Source: Nannochloropsis oceanica (Eukaryota > Sar > Eustigmatophyceae > Eustigmatales > Monodopsidaceae). Taken from it: DNA of 64,000 nucleotides. Under the pieces are notes generated by a model. It worked only from the letters and a program-made list of their open reading frames with translations, was not told the origin of the DNA and searched no databases. The stretch spans positions 434,001-498,000 of the forward strand of contig CP038125.1 in NCBI GenBank assembly GCA_004519485.1, read 5' to 3'. Positions 36,005 through 46,055 of the stretch are shown here, in pieces; the first letter of the stretch is position 1; each line of letters opens with the position of its first letter. A program made the translations under genes and the position numbers.

Positions 36005-36701
36005 TCATACCCGGTAGGCTTGCGAGGCGTTCATCATGGTAGTGCTCAGGCTCTTTCCCCCTTCCCCTCCTCCCCCTCCTCCTTCCTTCCGTGCTGGCTG
36101 TGGCGGCGGTGGAGGATTCGAATCCCTGTCCCCTGTCAAATGTGATGGATTGCGCCTGTGACGTCCTGCTGCCGGCATCTCCCGCCGTCCCTCCCTCCCT
36201 CCCTCCCTCCCTCCCTCCCTCCCTCCTTCCCTCCCTCCTTACCATATATTTCTCCTCTTCGTGCTGCATGACCTTGAGAGTAGTACTGCTGCTGCTGCTG
36301 CTGCTCCTGTGGTCGGTGCTGCTGCTGTTTGGAAGAGAACCCACTCCCTACGCCAGTACTGTAATACCTAGGGAGGGAGGGAGGGAGGGAGGGAGGGAGG
36401 AAGTGAGAACGTCGAATTCCTTGTCGTCCAGCTTTTTTGCACGCTTGTTCTTTTTCGCCCTCCCTCCCTCCCTCCCCCCCTACCGCTGGCCTGCTACAGG
36501 GGCAGACATGGGAAAGTCTTCAGGGTAAAGGTGCTGCTGCTGCTGTTCTGGCTGCGAGTAGGAAGGGGGAAGGGAGGGAGGGAGGGAGGGAGGGCCGTGG
36601 GAGGGGCGGCAGTCTGGCATGTAGGGCAGCTGTTTATGCTGGGTTGACAGAGCTGCAGGAGAGGAGGAAAGGGGGGAGGTTGGGATGGGCCGTTGCTGTT
36701 G

Positions 36702-36743
<42 letters not shown>

Positions 36744-38159
36744 AGGTGGCTGTGGCATGCGGGGGGCGGAACGGCGAGAGGCAGTGGTGGAGGAGGAGAG
36801 GGGCCGGGAAAGACGGCGGGATTCGTAACGGTTGTCTGTTTGAATGACGGGAGAATGCTCTGAATACTCTTCTCGGAGGTCCTGGGGGAGGGAGGAAAGG
36901 GAAATGGCGAGAGGTGGATCGTGAGAGTCGTGGGGCAATCGAGAAAGTTGAATGCAGTGGCGAGATGACGGAGGGGGAGAAGGGGGGGGGGGGGGGAGGG
37001 AGGGAGGGAGAGAGGGAGAGAGGGAGAGAGGCAGGGAGGAAGGGAAGGCACGCACCTCGAGGAGGCGTTTGGCTCCCTTCCACCGGTAGGCCTTTATCAT
37101 GGAGTCGACCAAGTGCAGGCGAGAAGGATCGTGGCGCCAGAGCAGCTGACGAATTTCACTCTCGTATGGGCCGAAGGCGACACGATCATCCTGGTTTTCC
37201 AAAGAGGGAGGGGGCGAGGGAGGGAGGGAGGAAGGGGGATGAGGCTCCAAGGTATTTGTTGGTAAAGAGACCAAGGCAGGAGAGCAAGGAGACCGCTCAG
37301 TGAATCCCAGGTGAGATCCTTCTTGCCGCCCTCCCTCCCTCCCTCCCGTGTCTTACCGATGTCTCAGCCGCTTCCATCCACAGTCGACCAACGAACGGGA
37401 CGAAAGCCCCCCAGCCAGCCCTCCCTCCCTCCCTCCCTCCCTCCCTCCCTCCCTTGCATTCTAACCTGCGTTCCGGCGCCGCCACTGGCCCAATAATAGG
37501 CAGCTGAGAGCAAAAAAGCGTAGTAGGGCAAGTGCGAGGAGGAGGGGGAAGGGGAGGGACACACGGCTGCCAGGACGAGGAGCATGTGGTGGAGGGCTGG
37601 GGGAAGGAAGCGAGCGAGGGAATGATGGAGGGATTAAATCAAAGGGATAGAAAGAAGAGTCGATCTGGACGTGGACCTCTATCAGCATGTAAAACTTTCC
37701 TTCCCTCCCGCCCTCCCACCCTCCCATCCTCCGCCTTACCGGCATTCATTCCTTGGAGCGAGAGGCCCACGCAAGGACCAATAACGAGGATGGTCAGGGT
37801 TACGAGGGGCAAGTACATTAAATACTGCCTGTTGGGCCGACAAGGTAGGGAGGAAGGGAGGGAGGAGGAGAGGGAGGGAGGGAAGGAAAGAGGTATGGGA
37901 AAATGTAAATACGACACGAACCACAACGCGACACATACATCATGCGGCGCCTTCCTCTTTTTCATTCCCTGAACTTCTCTTTACATCTCACTCACTTCAT
38001 GACACTAGGCGGCGGTAAGGCCCCTGTCACGGCCCACAAGCGCTCCAGCCCTCCCTCTGCTCCTCCGACAGCAGAGAGGTCCACCAGCTCCAAGTACGAA
38101 TATGCCAAGACTGAAAACATGAAGCCCCCGAGACGAAGGAGACCAGATAGCAAAGGCAT
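36005..38159 (-). CDS. membrane protein of unknown function with Gln-rich C-terminus
   Basis: Exons read as 38159-37996, 37828-37740, 37596-37466, about 37411-37357, 37190-37056, 36881-36484, 36367-36243 and 36165-36005. Phases agree except at the start of the fourth exon, where no in-phase AG was found next to a GGGA run. N-terminal hydrophobic segments: LGGFMFSVLAYSYLELVDL, KQYLMYLPLVTLTILVIGPC, HHMLLVLAAV and LPYYAFLLSAAYYWASG. A soluble block follows: VAFGPYESEIRQLLWRHDPS, RLHLVDSMIKAY and LREEYSEHSP; it looks conserved but I cannot name the family. The tail is rich in Gln, Ser and Pro, encoded by CAG runs, and ends KSLSTTMMNASQAYRV. About three or four transmembrane helices. An upstream in-frame ATG at 38300 is possible. 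Confidence 0.6.
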
Positions 38160-38728
38160 GGTGATAAAGGGTGTGGTGCTGCCTTGCGGGGATGTAGAAT
38201 TCTCGTCGGTCGGCCTGCAGGAGGCTCGACGGAAGGGAGGAAGTCGCGGGGGGGGAAATGCGTGGTTGCTTGGCCCGGCTGCTACGAGTGGTCGTTCCAA
38301 AAATCGAAAATTACAGCGCGCAGCTGGCCTGTGGTGACTGTGTGAATGGGAAGAGTGGATGTGTCATATCAGTGGGGTGAAGAGAAGAGGGGGGGAGGAA
38401 GGCAGGGTGGAAGGGTCTTGGGGGATCATAAGCAAGCAAGCATCAGGATGACCGAGGGAGGGAAGTCGTTTCATGCCTCTCTTTGATCTCTAAATCGGGC
38501 TTGGCGAGTACATTTCTGAGAGGACAGACAGACACGGAGCCTGTTTTATGTGCATTTACCGCCACTACCCCAGTGCGAGCATTGTGCATCTCTGCACGCG
38601 CTAGTGTGTGGTCTTTGCCTTTGTCTTCGTTTTCAAAGCCACTCACCCTCCCCCCACCCCATCATCATCAACACCCACAGGAGAAGCGGCTCAAAGCAAG
38701 TTTCCCCCCCACTCCATCCGCAGCAACG
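38160..38728. promoter_or_regulatory. intergenic region between divergent genes (membrane protein and SEC13)
   Basis: Stretch of 569 bases. The frame leading into SEC13 is open from 38483, but ATG 38729 directly precedes the Gln-rich domain and is preferred. An acceptor-like CACAG at 38676-38680 suggests a possible 5' UTR intron. Confidence 0.4.
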
Positions 38729-41700
38729 ATGGACCCCTACGCTCACCAGCACCACCACCAGCAGCAACAAGGCTATTACGGCCAGCAGCAGGCGTCGCGC
38801 CCGCAGCAGCAACCCGCGTACGGAGGTGGCTACCCTCCCCAGCAGCAGCAGCAGCAGCAGTACCAGCAGCAGCAGGCGCCTTCGGCCTACGCCTCCTACC
38901 CGCCGCAGCCACAAGCCGCCTACCCACCCCAGCAGCAGCCATTATACCAGCAGCAGCAACCACAACAGCAGCAATATGCACCACTCCAGCAGCAGCCGCA
39001 GCAGCCGCAGCAGCCGCAGCAGCAGGCTTACCAACCTGCGCAGCTGCAGCAGCAGGAGGTATCTCAACAGGCGAGCCTCCCTCCTGCTCTGCCGGCAAAG
39101 ATGACCCCCGGCCCCGGTGGCGACGTGTCTCTCGACACGCAGCACGAGGACATGGTGCATGATGCCCAACTGGATTACTACGGGAAGAAGCTTGCCACGT
39201 GTTCCAGCGACCGGACGATCAAGGTATGTCCTTCGCTCCCTTCCTCCTTTCCTCCCTTCCTCCCTCCCCATTCCCTCCCCTCGCCACCCTTTGTCAATTT
39301 CTACAAGCATCCCTCCTTCACTTGTTCAACCTGACGTATCCGTTTGCTTTGACCGTAAAGAAAGAGGGAAAGAAATGGCAAACGCCTGTACTTTTTTTTT
39401 CATTTTTTAAATCAGACCCTCTCACCCCCCCTCCCTCCCTCCCCCGGCCCCCCTTTTCATGCAAGATCTTCGAGGTCAACAACGACCACACCTCCTCCTC
39501 CCCTCCGTACACCATCCAGCAGCACGTCGGCCCTGTCTGGGAAATCGCCTGGGCACATCCGCGTTGGGGTAGCCTGCTGGCTTCTGCCTCTTACGATGGC
39601 ATGGTATGTTCCTTACCCTCCCTCCCTCCCTTCTTCCCTCCCTCCCTCCCTCTCTCCTTCTTTTCCTTTCTTCTTGCCTCGTACGCCCATCGAGCAGATC
39701 CCAGGAGATGCTGTGTCTGTGGCTGCCTCTTTTTCCCTATTTCTCATTTTCCTTCTTGTGGGTCGTCTGTCCCCCTCCACTCACGTCTCCCTCCCTCCCT
39801 CCCTCCCTCCCCAGGTCCTCATCCACCGCGAGAACAAAGACAAGGGCACCTGGGACACGGGTATCGTCCATCAGGGCGTGGAGAACCAGAGTGTCAACAG
39901 CATTGCCTTCGTGAGTTTTCCTCCCTCCCTCCCTCCCTCCCTCCCTCCTTCCTTCCATTTTCGTTCTTACAATTGCCCGAGCGTGGCACTCATCCTCTCT
40001 TTCCCTCCCTCCCCCCCTCCCTCCCTCCCTCTCTGCAGGGCCCCGCGGAGGACGGTCTGCTTCTGGCCTGCGCCTCGTCCGACGGCTTCCTCTACCTCTA
40101 CCACCACACCGACGGTGAGCGAACCCTTCCCTCCCTCCCTCCCTCCCCCTCCTTTATTGCCCATTTTTCATATTTCCCACCGACCTTCTCTCCCTCCCTC
40201 CCTCCCTTCCTCGTAGACTCTCGCTGGGAGGAGCTGGTGCGTCTCCGCACCTCCACCCTCGGCACTAACAGCGTATCCTGGGCGAACACTCCGCAGGGCG
40301 AGGGGGAGGTAGGGAGGGAGGGAGGGAGGGAAGGAGGGATGGGCAGGGGACGATCGACAGCGAGAGAGAGAGATCGAGACAGAGAGAGACAGACAGACAG
40401 CAACTCAGAGGCAGAGGGAGCGACCATCACCGAGAGAGAAAGAGAGGGATCGAGAGAGACAGACAGCGACAATACTAAGCCAAAAGGCACCTGCACTGCC
40501 CCCCCCCCCCCTCCCTCCCTCCCTCCCTCCCTCCCTCCCTCCCTCCCTCCAGGAGCGAGTGTGGCGCCTGGCCACGGGGAGCTGCGACAACGAAGTCCGC
40601 GTTTGGACCGGCGGTCCCTCCAAACGGACCGAGGCCGAGTGGGTCTGTGACATTCTTCAGGTAATCCCTCCCTCCCTCCCTCCCTCTTCTTCTCCTCTTT
40701 CTTCCCTCCTCCCATCCTTACTGGCGCTATGTCTCATCCTTTGATATCGTTTTCTGGTCTCCTTATTTATCCGCCCTTACCGTGCCCCTGTCCACTCACC
40801 ATTACCGCACCACAGCTCATCTTCCCTCCTTCTCTCCCTACCTCCCTTCCTCTCACTCACTCCCTCTCTTTCTCTCTCTCTTCTCTCTCTCTGACGCGCT
40901 CTTCCTCCCTCTCTCCCTCCCTCCCTCCAGGACGGGCACAAGGATTGGGTGCGTGACGTGGCGTGGGCTCCTCCCACGGGCTTGACGGCTCTCATGCTGG
41001 CGTCGGCGGGCGAGGACGGGAAGGTACGAACGGACGGAGGGAGGGAGGGAGGGAGGGAGGGAGGAGGATTCTGCATGGAAGCGTGTGTGTTGGTGCCTCC
41101 TACCCTTGTCTGTCGGTGGGAGAAGGAGCTGGGGAAAGGAAGGAGGGCGAAAGGAAGGGAGGGAGAGAGGAATAATTCACAATGAAAGAAAAAATACAAG
41201 GGGAAAGGGAGGGAGGGAGGGACGGATAGACGGATACTTCCATGTCTGTCTTTTGAATGGGTTGATAGCTCGACGTCCATTCACTCATGCTTCCCTCTTT
41301 CCTCCCTTTCCCGCCTCCCTCCAGGTGTTCATCTGGACACAGGCCCCGGGCTCCAACCACTGGAAGAAGGCCACTGTCGCGCTGCAGCAGGCGTCGGGCA
41401 CTGCGCCTTCCCCGGTTTGGAGGGTTAGCTGGTAAGGAGAGAGGGAGGGAAGGAGGAAGGAGTGGGGGAGCGGGAAGGTATTTTTACAGATTTTCTTTTT
41501 TTGGGGGGCTATGGCGGGCCGAAGAGGCGTCACGACATATTCACCCCTCCTTCCCTCCCTCCCTCCTTCCCTCAGGTCCCTGACCGGCAACGTGCTGGCG
41601 GTGTCGTCCGGAGACCAACACGTCGCCTTGTACAAGCAGAGGCTTAACGGGGAGTGGGCGGCGTGGGAAGAGACGCTGGGCGGGGGGGAGGGATGGAAGA

Positions 41701-41771
41701 AGGTCGACTCGGCGGCGGGTCCTCCCCCGACGGCGACGGGGAATGCCTCTCCTGCCTTGCCGAGCAGTTGA
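38729..41771 (+). CDS. SEC13: COPII coat / nuclear pore WD-repeat protein SEC13 with Gln-rich extension
   Basis: Nine exons join in phase to 466 residues: 38729-39223, 39466-39603, 39815-39910, 40039-40114, 40217-40308, 40553-40660, 40931-41023, 41325-41431 and 41576-41771. The SEC13 beta-propeller is complete: [115 protein letters not shown] and [20 protein letters not shown]. It acts in the outer COPII cage and in the Nup84/107 complex. Unusual: the first ~130 residues are a Gln/Pro/Tyr-rich tract not present in typical SEC13. Intron 5 has GGGA repeats after the donor and a long CCCT array before the acceptor. Confidence 0.95.
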
Positions 41772-42661
41772 GTTGAGAGGTGTCGAGCAGTTGAGTTGAG
41801 AAGAAGGGAAAGGAGGGAGGGAGGGAGGAGGGAAGATTATGATGGTGGTGGTGGCGGCCTAGAAATATGATGGGGATTGATTTCAAAGGGGCAACATCTG
41901 AGCGAGAAGGAAGAGAGGGAAGGTCAACACCAGCATCATGGAGACAACAATTATCAGGAGGAAACCTGAAAATGTCGGCGGGAAGAAGAAAGAAGAGGGG
42001 AACAGAAAGGGATAGGAAAAGAAAGGGAAAGCAAATCCAAAACGAGAAAGCCAAATGAAAAAGAGCGAGAAGAATGCACAAAGTGGATGGAGCGGGAAGT
42101 GAGGGAGGGAGGGGAACAGCCGCAACAGAAACTATAACTATGAAAGAAGAAAGACGAGGAAGGATTTAGACCCCATACTCTCAAGTTCTCTGCAGACGCA
42201 CACAAGTCGCCCTCCATAATGATGGCAAGCTCGATTAAAGCACATTTCATAAACACGATCTGTTCCTTTATCTCTACAACCTCCTCTTCTCTCACCATCA
42301 ACAAAATTCCCCGTATCGTTCAAAGTAATTTCAATGTGAGATCGATTTTGCTCATTCACAGCATGATCAGCATCTGAAGGATCGTGAGGCAGACCATTCT
42401 TTTCCAGGCTGCTTTGGAGACACAATTGGTCACGGCGTGCCAGAAAGGTGTCGGCCGTGGGCCTCAGCAGGAACCTCTTATGGAAGGTCAACCTCCCACC
42501 CTCTCTCACATCGAAGAATTATTTTATTATTGCCAACGGAAAGCCAAGCGTTTCTTCTCCTTCTCCATTTTTTTGTCGTTTTGTTTTACTCCCTGTTTAA
42601 CATCACGTGCATATCCCCGCGCCTGTGAAACAGAAATCGTGCATGCTTGCTCCTTGAAAAT
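41772..42661. other. intergenic region between SEC13 and the TOG protein gene
   Basis: About 890 bases. A short direct repeat of CGAGCAGTTGAGTTGAGA overlaps the SEC13 stop. A minus-strand frame at 42138-42509 is reported separately. Otherwise nothing recognised. Confidence 0.45.
42138..42509 (-). CDS. possible small protein, unknown (weak)
   Basis: A 123-residue frame starting MREGGRLTFHKRFLLRP and continuing LARRDQLCLQSSLEKNGL and SHIEITLNDTGNFVDGE has natural-looking composition in its first half. It would be divergent to the TOG gene and convergent with SEC13, matching the strand alternation of the window. Against it: the second half becomes Cys-rich, no family is recognised, and an alternative frame after the NFVDGE point looks better (EEEVVEIKEQIVFMKCALIE), with no usable intron between. 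Confidence 0.2.
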   Translation of the reverse strand: MREGGRLTFHKRFLLRPTADTFLARRDQLCLQSSLEKNGLPHDPSDADHAVNEQNRSHIEITLNDTGNFVDGERRGGCRDKGTDRVYEMCFNRACHHYGGRLVCVCRELESMGSKSFLVFLLS

Positions 42662-45562
42662 ATGCCTGTCTCGTTACTCACCCATAGTTTCCATGCACCT
42701 CCAACAGGTCGCATGGTGTCTCATGATTCTGTTGCCCGTCCATGCCTTCTCCCATGCTCTTCCACCTTCGTCCCCTTTTCATCTGGTACCTCACCGTTCT
42801 CCCCGGATTCATTATCATCCTCTCCAAGCCCCTGCTCTTTTACGCCTCCAACCGCTGCCTCTCTTACCCCGGACGATATTGTCCCCCCCTTTCTTCTCAC
42901 CCAAATCCAAGATACCGGTCTGTCCCCCCATACACGCGCGGAAGCCTTGTTGATTTTTCACGCCGCCTTGGCCGAGTATGCACAAGAAGCACCTCCCTTG
43001 TTTCACGCACATATACAGCCATTATTGCAGTTTTTGATGGACTTGCTGCGCGACGCTAATTGTCATGTTGGAAGTGACGACTGTGCACCTTCCTTGGATT
43101 CAAGGGGAAAAGTCCAGGGGCAGAGTGAGAAAATGACAAGGGCCAGCGATAAGACATTTAAGGAAGAGTCAAATGATGTACATAGTATTAGGACAGGCAA
43201 CAATTGTGGTTCCAAGGAGGATGACGATGACAGAGAAAAAGAAACCAATATGGAAGAACAAGACATTCTCTCTTTGGCGGTCCTGCAATGCCTCCACCTT
43301 GTCATCCGCGCCGGCAAGCACCATTTGGCAAATCACCTTCAAATTCTCCTTAGTCCTCTCCTGCTTCAATATCTCCTCTATCCTACCTACACCTCCACAA
43401 TCCTCCTCCTTCTCACCAAGCTTTCCCAGCATGTGGAGCTCTCCCTCCTCCTTCCGCCCCTCCTTCATCTTCACGCATTCACACACCCTTCCCCTCTTGT
43501 CCGGGCTGCTGCTTTCCGAATCGTGTGCATAGGACTGACAGTAAAAGATAAAGTTGCCTTCACCAGTGTAACTGACCGCGTTATACAGGAGAGTCTGCTA
43601 ACGATTGCCTTGGACGGAGTCGAAGACGAGGAGGAGGAGGTAAAGGAGGCGGGCATCGAACTATTGTGGCTTGTGTATGATCCTTTCTTCTCAATGCAAA
43701 AGAAGATAGAAGCAAGAGAAGGTGAAATAAAGGATGAACGCAAAAGCTTTTTTTCTACTTTCGTGAGGGAGCAAGGCGGAGAAACCTTGAAGGCCGATGC
43801 CAGGAGCTGCCTGCTTGTGAAGGTGTTAGAGGAGAACAAGGAAGAGGGGCAGGGCGAGGAGCGGCAACAAGAGCAGCAAGTGCTACAAAAACAGCTGCAG
43901 CAGCAGCAGGAGCAGCAGCAAGAGGAGAAAGATCAAATCCAGGAACGCGGAAAGGAGAAACCGCAACAGGTGACAAAGCAGGAAGCCCCCCATTCGCCAC
44001 AAAGTGCTGCATCCCTCGTAAACCGCGCCAAGACTTCCAACTTTAGATGGCAGGCCTCGGACTGGTCTTTGATTCCTCGCCCTACGTTTGCAACAAAACC
44101 TCGATCATCCGAGATAAAGGCATTTCCTCCGTCATCGTCCTGTGTTTCTTCCGCCTCCACGTCTCCCCCTTCTTTTTTGTTTCCGCCCTCTTCTCCTCCT
44201 TCTCCTCCAAGATCTTGTCGACAGCATACTCCCTCCATTCCTCAGCGATCTCCAATACAAGAGAAGGGGCTGGTCCGGTGGCAAGACAATAATGATCTTG
44301 TGGATGAAGGGCACCGGAAAGAGAACGCAAGTATCACTCACGCCGCTCCCTTCTCATGTTCGCAACCGCAACGACGACAACGACAACGACAACGACAACG
44401 ACCTTCGTCGGGACATCGTCCTATCTCCTCTCCTCCCCGCCACCTCCTTCATGGAAAAGGCCTTGTAGAATGGTGTGACGAAGAAGAGGAGGAAGAGAAG
44501 GGCTGCAAGGAGGGATACACCGCAGCGACTGCCAACGATGACTATTCTTCTACACACGCTCCGTCGTCACAACCTCCGACTTCTCCATTCCGAAGTCGTC
44601 TCTCCCGGCTTTCCCACACATCTTTTTCCTCTATGCCATTTCGATCTCCACTAATGCCATCTCCTTCTCCCCCATCTGCTCTCCTCATAGAGTACCTCTC
44701 GCCTGCTGACATTCATCCTCTTCCCCAGCCCAGCATCGCCCTTCCACTCCTCCTTGAGTCCCTTCACACCGTTGATTGGCCCGAAAGCTTTCACGCCTTG
44801 ACAACCGTCCGTCGCTTCGCCCATCAACACCTCGCCCTCCTTCTCACCCTCCCTTCTGATCGGCTTCAGCTCCTCCTCCGTCAGGTTTTGCGGCATGTCA
44901 ACAACCTGCGCTCGGCGGTGGCCAAAAACGCTTTGCTGGCTCTGGCTGACCTGTGGGCCGGTTTAGCATCGTCACCGTCGTCGCTCTCTTCCTCGCCATT
45001 GTCTTTGTCGAGTCGTCTTTCTTTTCCTTCTAAATCAAATGGCACAGAGATTACTGTCCAACGCGTGATGGAAGGGGAGCTTCCCGCCGTTATCCCGGTC
45101 CTCCTTAAGCGCTTTTGTGACACGAACGATTTTCTGGTCGAGGCGGCGGAAAGCGCTCTTAATACCATTATTCTCCACACACCCGACACAACGCGAGTCC
45201 TCCACGCTTTTCTTTCCTTAGCATCGCATAAAAGTCCCACAGGCAGGAGTAAGGTGGCGAGTCAGGTTTTGCGGTGTTTGCTGGTACTCACTTCTGCCGC
45301 TGCTGGTTCACTTTCTAGCGCTGTTACTGCTGCATGCGGCGGTGTGTCGCCGAGGAAGCGAAAGACGAAGATATCGATACCTGCGATGATGACGATAACA
45401 GGCAAAAGGAATAATAACGCCAGCACTAGTGGTCTTTTGGGCAAGGATCTGCAAGAATGGCTGCAGCTGGCCACGCAGCAGTGGCTAAAGGATGCCAATT
45501 GCGAGACCAGAGCCCAGGGACGAAAGATTGCTGAAGTATTGCCCTTGTTAGTACAGAGATAA
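42662..45562 (+). CDS. TOG/HEAT-repeat protein, TOGARAM/crescerin-like
   Basis: One intronless frame of 966 residues, unusual beside multi-exon neighbours. An N-terminal HEAT-like region (ILSLAVLQCLHLVIRAGK, LLTKLSQHVELSLLLPPLLH, VRAAAFRIVCIGL, EVKEAGIELLWLV) is followed by a Gln/Glu-rich coil and Ser/Pro-rich linkers. A C-terminal TOG-type array follows: LLESLHTVDWPESFHALTTV, RRFAHQHLALLLT, NNLRSAVAKNALLALADLWA, IPVLLKRFCDTNDFLVEAAE and GRKIAEVLPLL. The DW-x-L-x-RR-x-H and NLRSxVxKxALxxL pattern is that of the last TOG domain of TOGARAM1 (crescerin, CHE-12), which binds tubulin and supports ciliary axoneme growth. CLASP-type proteins are the alternative. ATG 42713 is a second candidate start. 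Confidence 0.75.
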   Translation: MPVSLLTHSFHAPPTGRMVSHDSVARPCLLPCSSTFVPFSSGTSPFSPDSLSSSPSPCSFTPPTAASLTPDDIVPPFLLTQIQDTGLSPHTRAEALLIFHAALAEYAQEAPPLFHAHIQPLLQFLMDLLRDANCHVGSDDCAPSLDSRGKVQGQSEKMTRASDKTFKEESNDVHSIRTGNNCGSKEDDDDREKETNMEEQDILSLAVLQCLHLVIRAGKHHLANHLQILLSPLLLQYLLYPTYTSTILLLLTKLSQHVELSLLLPPLLHLHAFTHPSPLVRAAAFRIVCIGLTVKDKVAFTSVTDRVIQESLLTIALDGVEDEEEEVKEAGIELLWLVYDPFFSMQKKIEAREGEIKDERKSFFSTFVREQGGETLKADARSCLLVKVLEENKEEGQGEERQQEQQVLQKQLQQQQEQQQEEKDQIQERGKEKPQQVTKQEAPHSPQSAASLVNRAKTSNFRWQASDWSLIPRPTFATKPRSSEIKAFPPSSSCVSSASTSPPSFLFPPSSPPSPPRSCRQHTPSIPQRSPIQEKGLVRWQDNNDLVDEGHRKENASITHAAPFSCSQPQRRQRQRQRQRPSSGHRPISSPPRHLLHGKGLVEWCDEEEEEEKGCKEGYTAATANDDYSSTHAPSSQPPTSPFRSRLSRLSHTSFSSMPFRSPLMPSPSPPSALLIEYLSPADIHPLPQPSIALPLLLESLHTVDWPESFHALTTVRRFAHQHLALLLTLPSDRLQLLLRQVLRHVNNLRSAVAKNALLALADLWAGLASSPSSLSSSPLSLSSRLSFPSKSNGTEITVQRVMEGELPAVIPVLLKRFCDTNDFLVEAAESALNTIILHTPDTTRVLHAFLSLASHKSPTGRSKVASQVLRCLLVLTSAAAGSLSSAVTAACGGVSPRKRKTKISIPAMMTITGKRNNNASTSGLLGKDLQEWLQLATQQWLKDANCETRAQGRKIAEVLPLLVQR

Positions 45563-46055
45563 AGCAACTCTAAATCCAAAGGACGATGGAAAACTTCGGA
45601 CGACGGGAAGTGAAAATAATTTGGAGGTTGGCTAAGAAATGGATATTAGATCTATGCATCGAGGGGAAACCCAACTGACCTAATGATATATGCATATATA
45701 TGCTTATAGAGATGATGCAATTATAGGTGTGGCTCGACTAGATCCTGAGGGAGGGAGGGCGGAAGAGAGGGAGGGAGGAAGTACGAGTATCAATGCGAGT
45801 ACCAACAGAAGCGAAATCAACAATCCACGAAACGACAAAGATACAGAAAATCTCGCTCATTATTTCATTCGCAATTTTCCTTCATAATTGTGCATGGGCA
45901 TCTTACGTTCAGTCGAAGCAGGCTGACATGCAGGCGGAAGAAAGAAGCCTAGACGATATTGTGTGTGCCCCTATCCCTTCACTCAGTACTCGTATCTTTC
46001 CGCCTTCCCACTCACACACCTCCTCTCTTCTCCCCTCCTTTTCATGTCCGCTACG
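45563..46055. other. convergent intergenic region
   Basis: Gap of 493 bases between the stops of the TOG gene (+) and PDK (-). AT-rich with a TATATGCATATATATGC palindromic stretch near 45685-45705. No gene seen. Confidence 0.5.
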
